NCBI RefSeq assembly: GCF_001399685.1
Contig: NZ_JTHN01000010.1
Location: 1 to 32,813 of the forward strand
Source: Paenibacillus sp. A3
GTDB taxonomy: Bacteria > Bacillota > Bacilli > Paenibacillales > NBRC-103111
Direction of reading: 5' to 3'
Length of the DNA stretch: 32,813 nt
Part shown: piece by piece, positions 1 through 7,236 of the stretch
Position numbering within the stretch: the stretch's first letter is position 1
Layout: each line of letters opens with the position of its first letter
Notes under the pieces: model-generated
Seen by the model: only the letters and a program-made list of their open reading frames with translations
Databases searched by the model: none
What the model was told of the DNA's origin: nothing
Made by a program: the position numbers and the translations under genes

Positions 1-548
1 TCGGCGGCAATAAGCAGCTTCGGATTGCAGGCAAGTGCGATGGCAATCATGACGCGCTGGCGCATCCCGCCGGAAAATTCGTGAGGATATTGGCTGATCC
101 GGCCTTCCGGATTGGAAATGCCGACCATTTTCAAAATTTCAACTGCCCGCTTCCGTGCTTCACTTGCGCTTAAGCCCTGGTGCTTAATGAGCCCTTCGGC
201 GATTTGCTTCCCGATCGTCATCGTCGGGTTGAGCGAAGTCATCGGATCCTGGAAAATCATTCCCATTTCGGAGCCACGGATTTTTTCCATTGCTTTATTT
301 GAAATTGTGGTAATTTCCGTTTTGCCGTCGAATTTGATCGAACCGCTCTTGATCATGCTAGGAGGCGTCGGAATGAGCCGCATAATCGTTTGGGCCGTAA
401 CCGATTTGCCGCAGCCGGATTCGCCTACGATGGCGAGCACTTCCCCTTTTTTGAGGTCGAAGGAAACGCCGCGAACGGCTTGCACTTCACCGGCATAGGT
501 GCGAAACGATACTTTGAGGTCGCGAACCTCCAATATATTTTTGCTCAT
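1..548 (-). CDS. oppD: Oligopeptide ABC transporter ATP-binding protein OppD/DppD (3' end beyond the window)
   Basis: ATPase subunit that powers peptide import through the OppB/OppC channel on the cytoplasmic face of the membrane. The start is the ATG at 548, preceded by a GGAGGG ribosome binding site. The 182 visible codons carry Walker A (GESGCGKS, residues 42-49), the Q-loop (IFQDP, Q100) and the ABC signature (SGGMRQR, 159-165). The frame runs off the window just as Walker B begins (LLIAA), so the D-loop, switch histidine and the C-terminal Opp/Dpp extension with its Fe-S cysteine motif cannot be checked. It lies 16 bp after oppC on the same strand and is presumably co-transcribed. An oppF-like second ATPase would be expected next. 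DppD is an equally good name; substrate class cannot be read from an ATPase. Confidence 0.95.
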   Translation of the reverse strand, partial: MSKNILEVRDLKVSFRTYAGEVQAVRGVSFDLKKGEVLAIVGESGCGKSVTAQTIMRLIPTPPSMIKSGSIKFDGKTEITTISNKAMEKIRGSEMGMIFQDPMTSLNPTMTIGKQIAEGLIKHQGLSASEARKRAVEILKMVGISNPEGRISQYPHEFSGGMRQRVMIAIALACNPKLLIAA

Positions 549-564
549 GATTTGGGCACCCTCC

Positions 565-1479
565 TTACTTCCTCATCTTCGGATCGAGCGCATCGCGAAG
601 GCCGTCACCGAGCAAGTTGAAGCTCATCAGGATCAAGCTGAAAACAATCGTCGGGAAAATAACCCGATGCGGGAAATAACGAATCGAGTTGGCCCCGTCG
701 GACAGCAGCGAGCCCAGCGAAGCAAGCGGCACGCGGATTCCGAGACCGATAAAGCTCAGGAACGCTTCGACAAAAATGGCCGAAGGCACGATAAACGTAA
801 TTTGTACGATAATCAAGCTAAGCGCATTCGGTACCAAATGGCGGAAAATAATGCGCGCGCCTCCTGCACCCAGCGTTCTGGCCGCCAGCACGTACTCCTG
901 CTCCTTCAAAGTCAGAACTTGACCGCGAACCAGCCGCGCCATTGGCACCCAGCCGGTAATGGCATAAGCGATGATGATCGTCATGAAACCAGGTCCGATA
1001 ACGATGATCAGCAAGATCGAGATCAACAGAAACGGGATGGAGTGAATGATTTCGATAATACGCTGCATGATATCGTCCACCCGGCCTCCGTAGTAGGCCG
1101 AAACGCCCCCGTAAATAACTCCGAATACGAGGTCTAGCAGCGCGGCAATAATCCCGATTGCCAAGGAAATCCGCGTTCCCCACCATACACGCACCCACAG
1201 GTCGCGGCCGAAATCGTCGGTTCCGAACCAGTGCGCTGCGGAAGGCGGCAAGTTTTTGATATCGTAGTTTTGCGTCGCGTAATCGTAGCTCGAAAAAATC
1301 GGTCCGAACGTAGCGAGCAAAATCAAGATGACAAGCGTTGTCATGCCGAACATGGCCAACTTGTTTTTCTTGAGCCTTCTCCACGCATCCTGCCAGTAGT
1401 TCATGGAAGGGCGGACGACAGCTTCCCGGCCGACTTGCTCTCGGACAACCGGCTGGAACAGGTCTTTGGACATCTGCAT
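565..1479 (-). CDS. oppC: Oligopeptide ABC transporter permease OppC
   Basis: Second transmembrane subunit of the peptide importer, 304 aa, the usual family length. A cytoplasmic N-terminal tail of about 35 residues precedes the first membrane segment (MFGMTTLVILILLATFGPIF), as in the OppC N-terminal domain. A periplasmic-type stretch with HWFGTDDFGRDLWVR is typical of OppC/DppC. Further membrane segments follow, and the EAA loop that docks on the ATPase is at about 200-215 (EQEYVLAARTLGAGGARI). Its ATG overlaps the oppB stop codon by one base (TAATG), indicating translational coupling; the ribosome binding site GGGAGGT lies inside the end of oppB. An in-frame second ATG two codons later is possible but is spaced less well. 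Confidence 0.96.
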   Translation of the reverse strand: MQMSKDLFQPVVREQVGREAVVRPSMNYWQDAWRRLKKNKLAMFGMTTLVILILLATFGPIFSSYDYATQNYDIKNLPPSAAHWFGTDDFGRDLWVRVWWGTRISLAIGIIAALLDLVFGVIYGGVSAYYGGRVDDIMQRIIEIIHSIPFLLISILLIIVIGPGFMTIIIAYAITGWVPMARLVRGQVLTLKEQEYVLAARTLGAGGARIIFRHLVPNALSLIIVQITFIVPSAIFVEAFLSFIGLGIRVPLASLGSLLSDGANSIRYFPHRVIFPTIVFSLILMSFNLLGDGLRDALDPKMRK

Positions 1480-2414
1480 TACTTGCTACCTCCCTTAACC
1501 AAACGAATGCGCGGGTCGATGAAACCGTAGATAACATCGGTAAGAAAGAGCACGATGACAAGAATAAACGCATAGAAAATGGTCAATCCTGTAATCATGG
1601 TGTAGTCGTTGGAATAAATGGATTGAACAAAGTGCTTCCCTAATCCCGGCACGACGAAGATTTGCTCTACAATCAGCGTACCGGTGATCAGACCGACAAA
1701 TACGGGACCCAGCACGGTAACAACCGGAAGGATCGCATTACGGATGGTGTGCTTAAGAACTATGGCCGGCTGGGACAGACCTTTAGCCTTCGCCGTTTTG
1801 ATGTAGTCCTGATTCAGCACGTCCAGCATAGACGTCCGCATAAGTCGGGCAAGGATGGCAATCGTACCGAACGATAAGGCGATGGAAGGCAGCACCCTGG
1901 ATGACGCCCCTGTCCACATCCCCGGAGGCAGCCAGCCCAGCTTCACCCCGACAAAATAAGACAGCAAAGGTCCAAGAACGAAGGATGGAATCGAGATACC
2001 GACAATTGCCGTAAACATCGCCGTGACATCAAGGCCTTTATTATGATTCAAAGCTGCAATAATGCCGAGAATCAATCCGACCGTAATGGCAATCGCGAGC
2101 GCCCACAAGCCGAGCTCCAGCGAAGCCGGGAATGCTTGATGAATAATGTCCGTGACTTTGCGCGTCGGGAACTGGAAGGACACGCCCAAATCGCCATGGA
2201 GTACGTTATTCATGTATTTCAGGTACTGCTTCCAAATCGGTTGATCCAAACCGTATTGAGCATAGAGCAGCTTCCTTTGCTCAATCGTCAATTTTTGCGA
2301 ATCTTCCCCGAACGGATCCCCTGGCAAGTTTTTCATCAACACGAATGTGAAGGTAACAACCAGCCACAAGGTAATTACCATATAACCCAAACGACGCAGC
2401 AAATAGCGAAGCAT
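1479..2414 (-). CDS. oppB: Oligopeptide ABC transporter permease OppB
   Basis: First transmembrane subunit of the peptide importer, 311 aa. The N-terminus (LRYLLRRLGYMVITLWLVVT) is the classic OppB/DppB first helix, followed by a loop containing NLPGDPF. Several membrane segments follow, and the EAA coupling loop is seen as DYIKTAKAKGLSQPAIVLKH (about residues 205-225). The ATG at 2414 has a strong AGGAGGTG site. It pairs with OppC to form the channel. It is separated from oppA by 248 bp containing two inverted repeats, so its mRNA level is probably lower than that of oppA. Confidence 0.96.
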   Translation of the reverse strand: MLRYLLRRLGYMVITLWLVVTFTFVLMKNLPGDPFGEDSQKLTIEQRKLLYAQYGLDQPIWKQYLKYMNNVLHGDLGVSFQFPTRKVTDIIHQAFPASLELGLWALAIAITVGLILGIIAALNHNKGLDVTAMFTAIVGISIPSFVLGPLLSYFVGVKLGWLPPGMWTGASSRVLPSIALSFGTIAILARLMRTSMLDVLNQDYIKTAKAKGLSQPAIVLKHTIRNAILPVVTVLGPVFVGLITGTLIVEQIFVVPGLGKHFVQSIYSNDYTMITGLTIFYAFILVIVLFLTDVIYGFIDPRIRLVKGGSK

Positions 2415-2485
2415 GGCACACCTCCTGAACTAATTCAAACAAGGACAAGCAGCAAGGCTCGAAAAGGCTCGATTGGAAACAGCCG

Positions 2486-2540
2486 AACTGCTTCGCAAGC
2501 ATAGACCGATCCAAGACAAGACTATGTTTGCGAAGCAGCT
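2486..2540 (-). repeat. Imperfect inverted repeat between oppA and oppB
   Basis: Arms at about 2486-2504 and 2522-2540 (core CTGCTTCGCAAGCATAG against CTATGTTTGCGAAGCAG) pair over roughly 17-19 bp with one mismatch and a 17-nt loop. There is no T-run beyond it in either direction, so it is not an obvious terminator. In the oppA-oppB transcript it would form a stable hairpin that could protect the 3' end of oppA mRNA from exonucleases or mark a processing site. Confidence 0.6.
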
Positions 2541-2573
2541 CCGCTTCCTCCGAACAGAGGGCAATTTCGTTAC

Positions 2574-2609
2574 AGAAAAAATCGGAGCCGTTCCAAAGTT
2601 CAGAACGGC
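2574..2609 (-). terminator. Probable partial terminator/attenuator after oppA
   Basis: On the minus strand a 7-bp perfect stem (GCCGTTC/GAACGGC, arms 2603-2609 and 2587-2593) with a 9-nt loop is followed by TCCGATTTTTTC. The T-tract begins a few bases after the stem, which makes it a weak intrinsic terminator. Partial termination between the binding-protein gene and the permease genes is a known way for ABC importers to produce excess binding protein. Confidence 0.6.
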
Positions 2610-2662
2610 CCCCTCGTTGACGAATCAGCCACTACTTACTATGGTTCATCGGGAGAAACGGA

Positions 2663-4327
2663 TTACTTAATGGAAACCCATTTCAGTTCCCACTCTTTGG
2701 ACATAGGCGGCAAAATCAGGCCTTCTACGTTCGGTTTCTTCGCGTAAGGTCTCGTACGGAAGTAAAGCGGGGAAATCGGAAGATCAGCCATCAGCTGCTT
2801 CTCGGCATCGATCAGCATTTTCGAACGTTTCGCCAAGTCAACTTCTTTGTCTGCGCCTTTGACCAAATCGTCATACGCTTTGCTGTTGTATGCTACGTAG
2901 TTGAAGGATTTGTTGTCGGACAACCACATGTCGAGGAACGTCATCGGATCGTTGTAGTCGGCACCCCACAGCGCGAACAGAGCGTCGAAATTGTTTTCCT
3001 GCATATTTTTCACACGCAGTGCGAATGGCAGCGGCTCGCCGTCTACGTCGATACCCAGGTTTTGCTTCCATTGAGCTTGAACGAACTCAATCGTCTTTTT
3101 CGCCCCTTCGGTATCGTCAGCCGTCAGCTTGAACTTCGGCAAGGAAGTCATGTTCAGCTCTTTCAAGCCTTCAGCCAGAAGCTGCTTCGCTTTTGCCACA
3201 TCGTAAGCAGGTTCAGTATCACCCGCTACTTTACGGAATTCCTGCTTGTTGCCATCAAGAACGGTTACCGGAACCAGACCTGTCGAAGGAATGGACGTTC
3301 CGCCGTTGACAACTTCGTTGTATGCTTTGCGGTCAATCGCCATACCGAGAGCTTGGCGGATTTTCACGTTCGCAAACGCCGGGAATTTCGAGTTGTGGAA
3401 CATCAGGTAACCCGTTACGAATTCTTTCTTCAGCGTCAAGTCCGGCTTGCCTTGGTAAGCTTTTGCCTGCTCGCCGCGAAGCTCCGTCAGGTCAACTTGA
3501 TCCGTTTCGTACATGTTAAGAGCCGTGTTGGCGTCTTTCACCACGTTGACGGTTACTTTGTTCAGTTTCACGTTTGCAGCATCCCAGTACTTGTCGTTCT
3601 TAACGAGTACGATTTGCTGCTCGTGATCCCATTTCTCCATTTTGAACGGACCTGCACCGATAATTTTGTCGGCGTCGGCGCCGTTTTTGTCGCCCTGCGC
3701 TTTGACAAAATCCGGCTTTTGCGGGAAGAAGAGCGGCATAGCCAATTGGTCGGTGAAGAAGGCAACCGGTCTTTCGAGCGTAATTTCAAGCGTCTTGTCG
3801 TCTTTTGCTTTTACGCCGAGCTCGGCTTTCTTCGCTTCCACTTCTTCCGGCTTCGCTTTATTCAGAGCGACGCCGCCTTTAATCCAGGAAAGCATCGTTG
3901 CGTATTTCGCTTTTGTCGCCGGGTCCAACGTACGTTGGTAAGCCCATACAAAATCGCTTGCTTTCAGCGGAGAGCCGTCGGCCCATGTCAAACCGTCGCG
4001 AAGCGTGATGGTATATACGAGACCGTCCGGAGAAATTTTCGGAAGCTCTTTTGCAAGACCCGGTTGCGGTTTGCCTTCCGCATCCAGACGGTACAGACCT
4101 TCGTTCACCGCGTTAAGAATCGTAAAGGAAGGGTTCGTGGTAGCGACGGAGCTGTCGATGGCCGGCGGTTCTGCCGCAAGGTTGATTCTAATTTCTTGAG
4201 CCGGAGCTTTTTTATTGTCTGCGCCCCCTGCTTGCTGGTTGTTATCTGTGTTGCCTGAACAGCCTGCAACGGTCGTACCAAGCATAGCGGTAACCGATGC
4301 CAGGACAAGAAGCTTGTTATACTTCAT
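2663..4327 (-). CDS. oppA: Oligopeptide-binding lipoprotein OppA (SBP family 5)
   Basis: Extracytoplasmic peptide receptor of the importer, 554 aa. A lipoprotein signal peptide is clear: MKYNKLL, a hydrophobic stretch, then the lipobox VAGC with the modified cysteine at 23. A low-complexity Asn/Gln/Ala linker follows. The mature part matches the SBP_bac_5 fold, with hallmarks such as ILNAVNEGLYRLD, LRDGLTWADGSPLKASDFVWAYQR, GAGPFKMEKWDHEQQIVLVKN and IRQALGMAIDRKAY. A GGAGGAAG ribosome binding site lies upstream. It is the first gene of the operon and is preceded by about 400 bp of control region. Peptide specificity cannot be predicted; DppE-like dipeptide or signalling-peptide uptake are alternatives. 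Confidence 0.96.
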   Translation of the reverse strand: MKYNKLLVLASVTAMLGTTVAGCSGNTDNNQQAGGADNKKAPAQEIRINLAAEPPAIDSSVATTNPSFTILNAVNEGLYRLDAEGKPQPGLAKELPKISPDGLVYTITLRDGLTWADGSPLKASDFVWAYQRTLDPATKAKYATMLSWIKGGVALNKAKPEEVEAKKAELGVKAKDDKTLEITLERPVAFFTDQLAMPLFFPQKPDFVKAQGDKNGADADKIIGAGPFKMEKWDHEQQIVLVKNDKYWDAANVKLNKVTVNVVKDANTALNMYETDQVDLTELRGEQAKAYQGKPDLTLKKEFVTGYLMFHNSKFPAFANVKIRQALGMAIDRKAYNEVVNGGTSIPSTGLVPVTVLDGNKQEFRKVAGDTEPAYDVAKAKQLLAEGLKELNMTSLPKFKLTADDTEGAKKTIEFVQAQWKQNLGIDVDGEPLPFALRVKNMQENNFDALFALWGADYNDPMTFLDMWLSDNKSFNYVAYNSKAYDDLVKGADKEVDLAKRSKMLIDAEKQLMADLPISPLYFRTRPYAKKPNVEGLILPPMSKEWELKWVSIK

Positions 4328-4374
4328 GAAAATGACTTCCTCCTTTTTAATTTATGTAAATATATGTTAATTCT

Positions 4375-4419
4375 TGTCGTGTTATATAACATGACATAGA
4401 ATTCACACCTAACATGACA
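4375..4419 (-). promoter_or_regulatory. Operator-like palindrome plus third half-site in the oppA leader
   Basis: Positions 4375-4396 form a 22-bp near-perfect palindrome (10 of 11 half-site positions match; core TGTTATATAACA). A third copy of one half (AACATGACA) occurs at 4411-4419, exactly 23 bp from the matching half at 4388-4396, i.e. about two helical turns on the same face. It lies roughly 50-90 bp upstream of the oppA ATG, between the predicted promoters and the ribosome binding site. The pattern suits a dimeric repressor with cooperative binding; an RNA hairpin is the alternative. The regulator is unknown. Confidence 0.5.
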
Positions 4420-4467
4420 CCCTTTGATGATATAAGATTCCAGCGGAAAAGTAAAGACCTTGTTGGT

Positions 4468-4481
4468 TGTAACCGTTACCA
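4468..4481 (-). promoter_or_regulatory. cre-like (CcpA/LacI-family) operator upstream of oppA
   Basis: TGTAACCGTTACCA matches the Bacillus catabolite-responsive element consensus TGWNANCGNTNWCA at every defined position except one (position 12). Its core GTAACCGTTAC is a perfect palindrome around a central base. It starts 8 bp downstream of a TATAAT (4494 to 4489, minus strand), so it would overlap the start site, a classic repressing position. A dedicated LacI-family repressor is the alternative to CcpA. Confidence 0.5.
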
Positions 4482-4488
4482 AATAGAA

Positions 4489-4494
4489 ATTATA
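4489..4494 (-). promoter_or_regulatory. Candidate oppA promoter (proximal -10)
   Basis: A perfect TATAAT on the minus strand, directly upstream of the cre-like site. The region 17 bp upstream has no good -35, so the promoter may need an activator or be weak. It lies about 160 bp from the oppA start. Confidence 0.35.
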
Positions 4495-4561
4495 CAACCA
4501 GGGGTTAATAAAATCTAGTGTTATTTTTTGTTTTCGACCATTTTCTGTAGTTTTTAGTATT

Positions 4562-4591
4562 ATTATATCACTTTTTGTAGTTTAATCACAA
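4562..4591 (-). promoter_or_regulatory. Candidate oppA promoter (distal)
   Basis: Minus-strand TTGTGA (4591-4586), an 18-bp spacer and a perfect TATAAT (4567-4562). It lies just downstream of the terminator that closes the DUF3397 gene, in AT-rich sequence, which fits a sigma-A promoter for the opp operon with a leader of more than 200 nt. Confidence 0.45.
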
Positions 4592-4621
4592 AAAAATAAA
4601 GAGCCTTTTGGTTTAGACTCT
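4591..4621 (-). terminator. Intrinsic terminator after the DUF3397 gene
   Basis: On the minus strand AGAGTCT and AGGCTCT pair over 7 bp (4621-4615 with 4606-4600, one G-T wobble) and are followed by TTATTTTTTT. It ends the panE-DUF3397 transcription unit and separates it from opp. The stretch 4622-4729 holds only a weak 28-33 codon reading frame with no ribosome binding site; I see no convincing gene there. Confidence 0.7.
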
Positions 4622-4729
4622 CAAAAATGGCAGCAGTTTATTCGTCGTGACGTCTCGGGCGGAATCCGGTTCAAGGCAGCCCCGCACGATGTCTTCCATC
4701 AATTTATGACGCACATTTCTTCATGTCTT

Positions 4730-5125
4730 TTACGAGTTGATCATATATTTGCCGATGCCGATGAACAGCAGGAGAACATAGCAGGCCGTCAGCAGCACAA
4801 AGCCAAGCCGTCCCAGCGTTCTGGCGATTTTGATCAGGTCGACCTTTCCCTTAAGCCGGTTTTGCATGTTTCCAAGCAAGCCGGCGGCAACGAGAAACAG
4901 CAGCACGATCGTCCACAACAGCATTCCCGAATCGAACAAATTCCGACTCATAAACGCAACGGAGCCGATAAGAAACAACGTGGTGATATCCATGCTGAGA
5001 TGCGTGGCTTTGCGCTTGTCTTTCGTATAATAGTAAACGGCAACCCATACGATGAAAAAAGCTACGAACGGAACGATTGCAAGAAACGTATAAAGCTGCT
5101 GCAGCCATCCAAACAGTGCACTCAA
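4730..5125 (-). CDS. DUF3397 family small membrane protein
   Basis: Predicted integral membrane protein of about 131 aa with four hydrophobic segments (around LYTFLAIVPFVAFFIVWVAV, LFLIGSVAFM, MLLWTIVLLFLVAAGLL and LGFVLLTACYVLLLFIGIG) and a short basic loop before the last. Length and topology fit the DUF3397 family, which in Bacillales often sits beside panE near the bshC-mraZ division cluster. Function is unknown. I prefer the TTG at 5125, which has GGGTGA a few bases upstream; a GTG at 5134 would add three residues but lacks a spaced ribosome binding site. It follows panE by about 36 bp and ends at the terminator at 4591-4621. Confidence 0.75.
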   Translation of the reverse strand: MSALFGWLQQLYTFLAIVPFVAFFIVWVAVYYYTKDKRKATHLSMDITTLFLIGSVAFMSRNLFDSGMLLWTIVLLFLVAAGLLGNMQNRLKGKVDLIKIARTLGRLGFVLLTACYVLLLFIGIGKYMINS

Positions 5126-5161
5126 GCGTATCACCCGATTTCAATCAATAATGTTCGGCCG

Positions 5162-6145
5162 TCACGGCCGGTGCCCGGCTTCCGCCGCCTTGATCAGCCG
5201 GTATATGGTAAGATGCGTCGGAAGCGCTATTCCGCCACGATCCGCCTCCCGCAGCAAGCCTCCCGTAATGGCGTCGATTTCCGTAAGACGGCCAGCCGCG
5301 ATGTCCTGAAGCATGGAAGACCGGTTGTTTGCGGTCCGCCGGCATACCTCCAGCAGCTGCTCCCACAGATCCGGCTCCAGCCGGATGTCCAGCGCACTCG
5401 CCAGAGCAACGCCCTCTTCGTACAAAGCGCGCATCAGCTCTCCGGCTCCCGGCAAACTCAAAAGCTCGCCGTTTGGTACCCGCAGCAAGGCGGTAAGCGG
5501 ATTAATGACAGCATTGATAAGAAGCTTTTGCCAAATGCGGCTAGAGATGTTTTTCGACACGGATGCGCTAAATCCTGCCAATTGCAGCCAATAAACCAGA
5601 TTTTTTTGCGCGATTTCCGAGACTTCGGCCCCTTCCCCTCCAACTTCGCCTATCCAGGTCATGCCGCGCCCCGTATGAAGGGCTTCCCCGGCGGCGGAGA
5701 TCATCGCGCCTTCCGTCGTCACGGCCGAAAGCATCCGTTCCGCCGGTACATGCGCCGCCAGCGTCTCCAGATGCCCGATGCCGTTCTGCAAGCAGACCAT
5801 CCATGCCGATGAGGCCATGCGCTGACCTAGTTCGAACCCGAGCTCCCGGGTTATGGCGGACTGCTTTAAGGCTAGCAGGATAAAATGCGGCCCGCTCCCG
5901 TCCTTTCCCCCGAACGCTTCCTGTTCCCCCCATAGACGAACGCGGGGAAAAGCCGTAATCACTGCCCGAGCGCTTTGTTCCTCCGATCCGGAAACGGCAT
6001 CGATCAAGCGCAGTCCGTCAGCTTGGATTTCAGCTTGCCGCTCGGCACGGCGGACGACGATCTCTACCTCGTGCCCTGCTTCGGATAGTCTGACGGCGAA
6101 CAACGTTCCAAGCGCCCCTGCGCCAATCACCGTAAAACGGCCCAT
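5162..6145 (-). CDS. panE: 2-dehydropantoate 2-reductase (ketopantoate reductase)
   Basis: NADPH-dependent reduction of ketopantoate to pantoate in coenzyme A synthesis; cytoplasmic, 327 aa. The N-terminal Rossmann motif GAGALG is at residues 8-13. The conserved strand end with a lysine (LLALKQSA) and CLQNGIGHLE with its Asn follow. The second domain has WQKLLINAVINPLTAL, holding the catalytic Lys and Asn residues, and the C-terminal part has SSMLQDIAAGRLTEID with the Ser and Glu of the substrate pocket. All key residues of the ApbA/PanE family are present. The ATG at 6145 follows GGGGGAGAGAGG. An extended -10 promoter lies at 6185-6193. The upstream neighbour is a GerR-like regulator, as in the ylbO-ylbQ region of B. 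subtilis. Other paralogues in the genome are possible. Confidence 0.93.
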   Translation of the reverse strand: MGRFTVIGAGALGTLFAVRLSEAGHEVEIVVRRAERQAEIQADGLRLIDAVSGSEEQSARAVITAFPRVRLWGEQEAFGGKDGSGPHFILLALKQSAITRELGFELGQRMASSAWMVCLQNGIGHLETLAAHVPAERMLSAVTTEGAMISAAGEALHTGRGMTWIGEVGGEGAEVSEIAQKNLVYWLQLAGFSASVSKNISSRIWQKLLINAVINPLTALLRVPNGELLSLPGAGELMRALYEEGVALASALDIRLEPDLWEQLLEVCRRTANNRSSMLQDIAAGRLTEIDAITGGLLREADRGGIALPTHLTIYRLIKAAEAGHRP

Positions 6146-6184
6146 CGCCTCTCTCCCCCGTGCGTGTAAAAGTTTGTTCAGTCT

Positions 6185-6193
6185 ATCATAGCA
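6185..6193 (-). promoter_or_regulatory. Candidate panE promoter (extended -10)
   Basis: Minus-strand TGCTATGAT is an extended -10 (TGn plus TATGAT). A TTGTGC lies about 19 bp upstream, partly inside the T-run of the preceding terminator. It is about 40 bp from the panE start. Confidence 0.4.
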
Positions 6194-6210
6194 AAAAATG
6201 GCGAGACACG

Positions 6211-6257
6211 CACAAAAACCCTCGAACGGGTGCTCATGGCAGCCCGATTCGGGGGTT
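6211..6257 (-). terminator. Intrinsic terminator after the GerR-like gene
   Basis: Arms 6243-6257 and 6217-6230 pair almost completely (minus strand AACCCCCGAATCGGG with CCCGTTCGAGGGTT, one bulge and one mismatch) around a 12-nt loop, followed by TTTTTG. It closes the regulator gene just before the panE promoter. Confidence 0.8.
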
Positions 6258-6283
6258 TCTCCCTTTTTATGAGACGGTTCCGG

Positions 6284-6934
6284 TTATTCGATCCGTTCCA
6301 GATTCCCGTTTTCATCCATTTTAAAGCGGGTTTTGCTTTCCTCTTCTTCCTCTGCCAGAAAAGCAAGCTTGCGGGCCCGGTCCATAATCTGGATAAGCGC
6401 TTTGTAATCGTCGTTCACGACGCGATAATCGGTCGAAACGTCGCTGACCTGCCGGCTAAGTTCGTCGTTAAGCGTGCGAAGCCGCTCAAGCTCATCCTGC
6501 TTGTCGTTCAGTTCCTTCTCAAGCTGCCTTACGTGCCGCACCATTTCCTGATAGCTTCCTTTCCACTGCCGCAGGAAGCGGATAACGGCGTCGATCGACA
6601 ACTCTTCCACGATACCGTCGCTGCGCACCGCGCCTTCCGAGGCCAAAGGGCCGCCCATGCCGCTGCCCGCAACGGATGCGAACGCGCTCGCTTGCTTGCG
6701 GTGCTGGTTCCTTTTTTGGCGCTGCGCTTTGGCGATCTGAATCGCCGCTTCATATTTCTTGCGGACGAAGCTGTTCCAGCGGAAACCGCAAGCAGCCGCG
6801 GTTCTACCTATTTTTTCGCCCACTTCCTCAAAAGCGGACAGCTGCGTGCTGCCTTCGCGAATATGTCTTAACGTCACCTCCGCCAATATCAAATCGTCTT
6901 CCTCGCTCCAAGCGTCTTGTCTGATTGCCGTCAT
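6284..6934 (-). CDS. gerR: RsfA/GerR-family sporulation transcriptional regulator
   Basis: DNA-binding protein of 216 aa. The N-terminal 50-60 residues form a Myb/SANT-like domain ([19 protein letters not shown], then [20 protein letters not shown]), the signature of the RsfA family. A basic, variable linker follows, then a long coiled coil (about 110-170: [20 protein letters not shown] and on) that would mediate dimerisation. B. subtilis has two family members: RsfA (forespore) and GerR/YlbO (mother cell). The panE neighbour argues for GerR/YlbO, but orthology is inferred from context. The ATG at 6934 has AGGAGG 8 bp upstream; the TTG just before it is spaced less well. Expected to be expressed during sporulation; no clear sporulation promoter was identified. 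Confidence 0.82.
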   Translation of the reverse strand: MTAIRQDAWSEEDDLILAEVTLRHIREGSTQLSAFEEVGEKIGRTAAACGFRWNSFVRKKYEAAIQIAKAQRQKRNQHRKQASAFASVAGSGMGGPLASEGAVRSDGIVEELSIDAVIRFLRQWKGSYQEMVRHVRQLEKELNDKQDELERLRTLNDELSRQVSDVSTDYRVVNDDYKALIQIMDRARKLAFLAEEEEESKTRFKMDENGNLERIE

Positions 6935-7157
6935 CAAGCCGTCCTCCTAACCCCTATAGGTTCATCCGCATCTATGTTCGTGATGCATAAAGTGCTGCGT
7001 TACTTTATCTCTATGCCCATGGTAGAGTTCATAGAATACTTTTCTAGTAATTTGTATTGCCAATTTTCAAGGCGGTCATACATCGTTTGGGCGGATTTGG
7101 GCAACGATATTATGCGAACAGCTAAAAAATTGACTAAATTTCGTCACGGATTGGGCG

Positions 7158-7186
7158 TTTACACGAAAGAAGGCTTTCGCTATAAT
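7158..7186 (+). promoter_or_regulatory. Promoter of the DUF2626 gene with a palindromic spacer
   Basis: TTTACA (7158-7163), an exact 17-bp spacer and TATAAT (7181-7186) form a near-consensus sigma-A promoter about 50 bp upstream of the gene. The spacer contains the perfect inverted repeat CGAAAG-AAGG-CTTTCG (7164-7179), which fills the space between the two boxes and could bind a repressor. Confidence 0.7.
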
Positions 7187-7236
7187 GGTGGGTAGTACAT
7201 AAGTATCGATCGTGACCAAAGAGAGGGGGATACAGG

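Noticed and set aside
3062..4258. 398-codon plus-strand open frame opposite oppA
   Set aside because: It is the antisense shadow of a clear SBP family 5 lipoprotein; its length comes from codon bias, and its translation has no domain pattern.
4640..4729. Short minus-strand frame (28-33 codons) between DUF3397 and oppA
   Set aside because: No ribosome binding site, and its end coincides with the terminator stem; nothing supports translation.
6917..7195. Plus-strand open frame of about 92 codons upstream of the DUF2626 gene
   Set aside because: It overlaps the start and ribosome binding site of the GerR-like gene on the other strand, has no ribosome binding site, runs through the DUF2626 promoter and shows no recognisable protein pattern.
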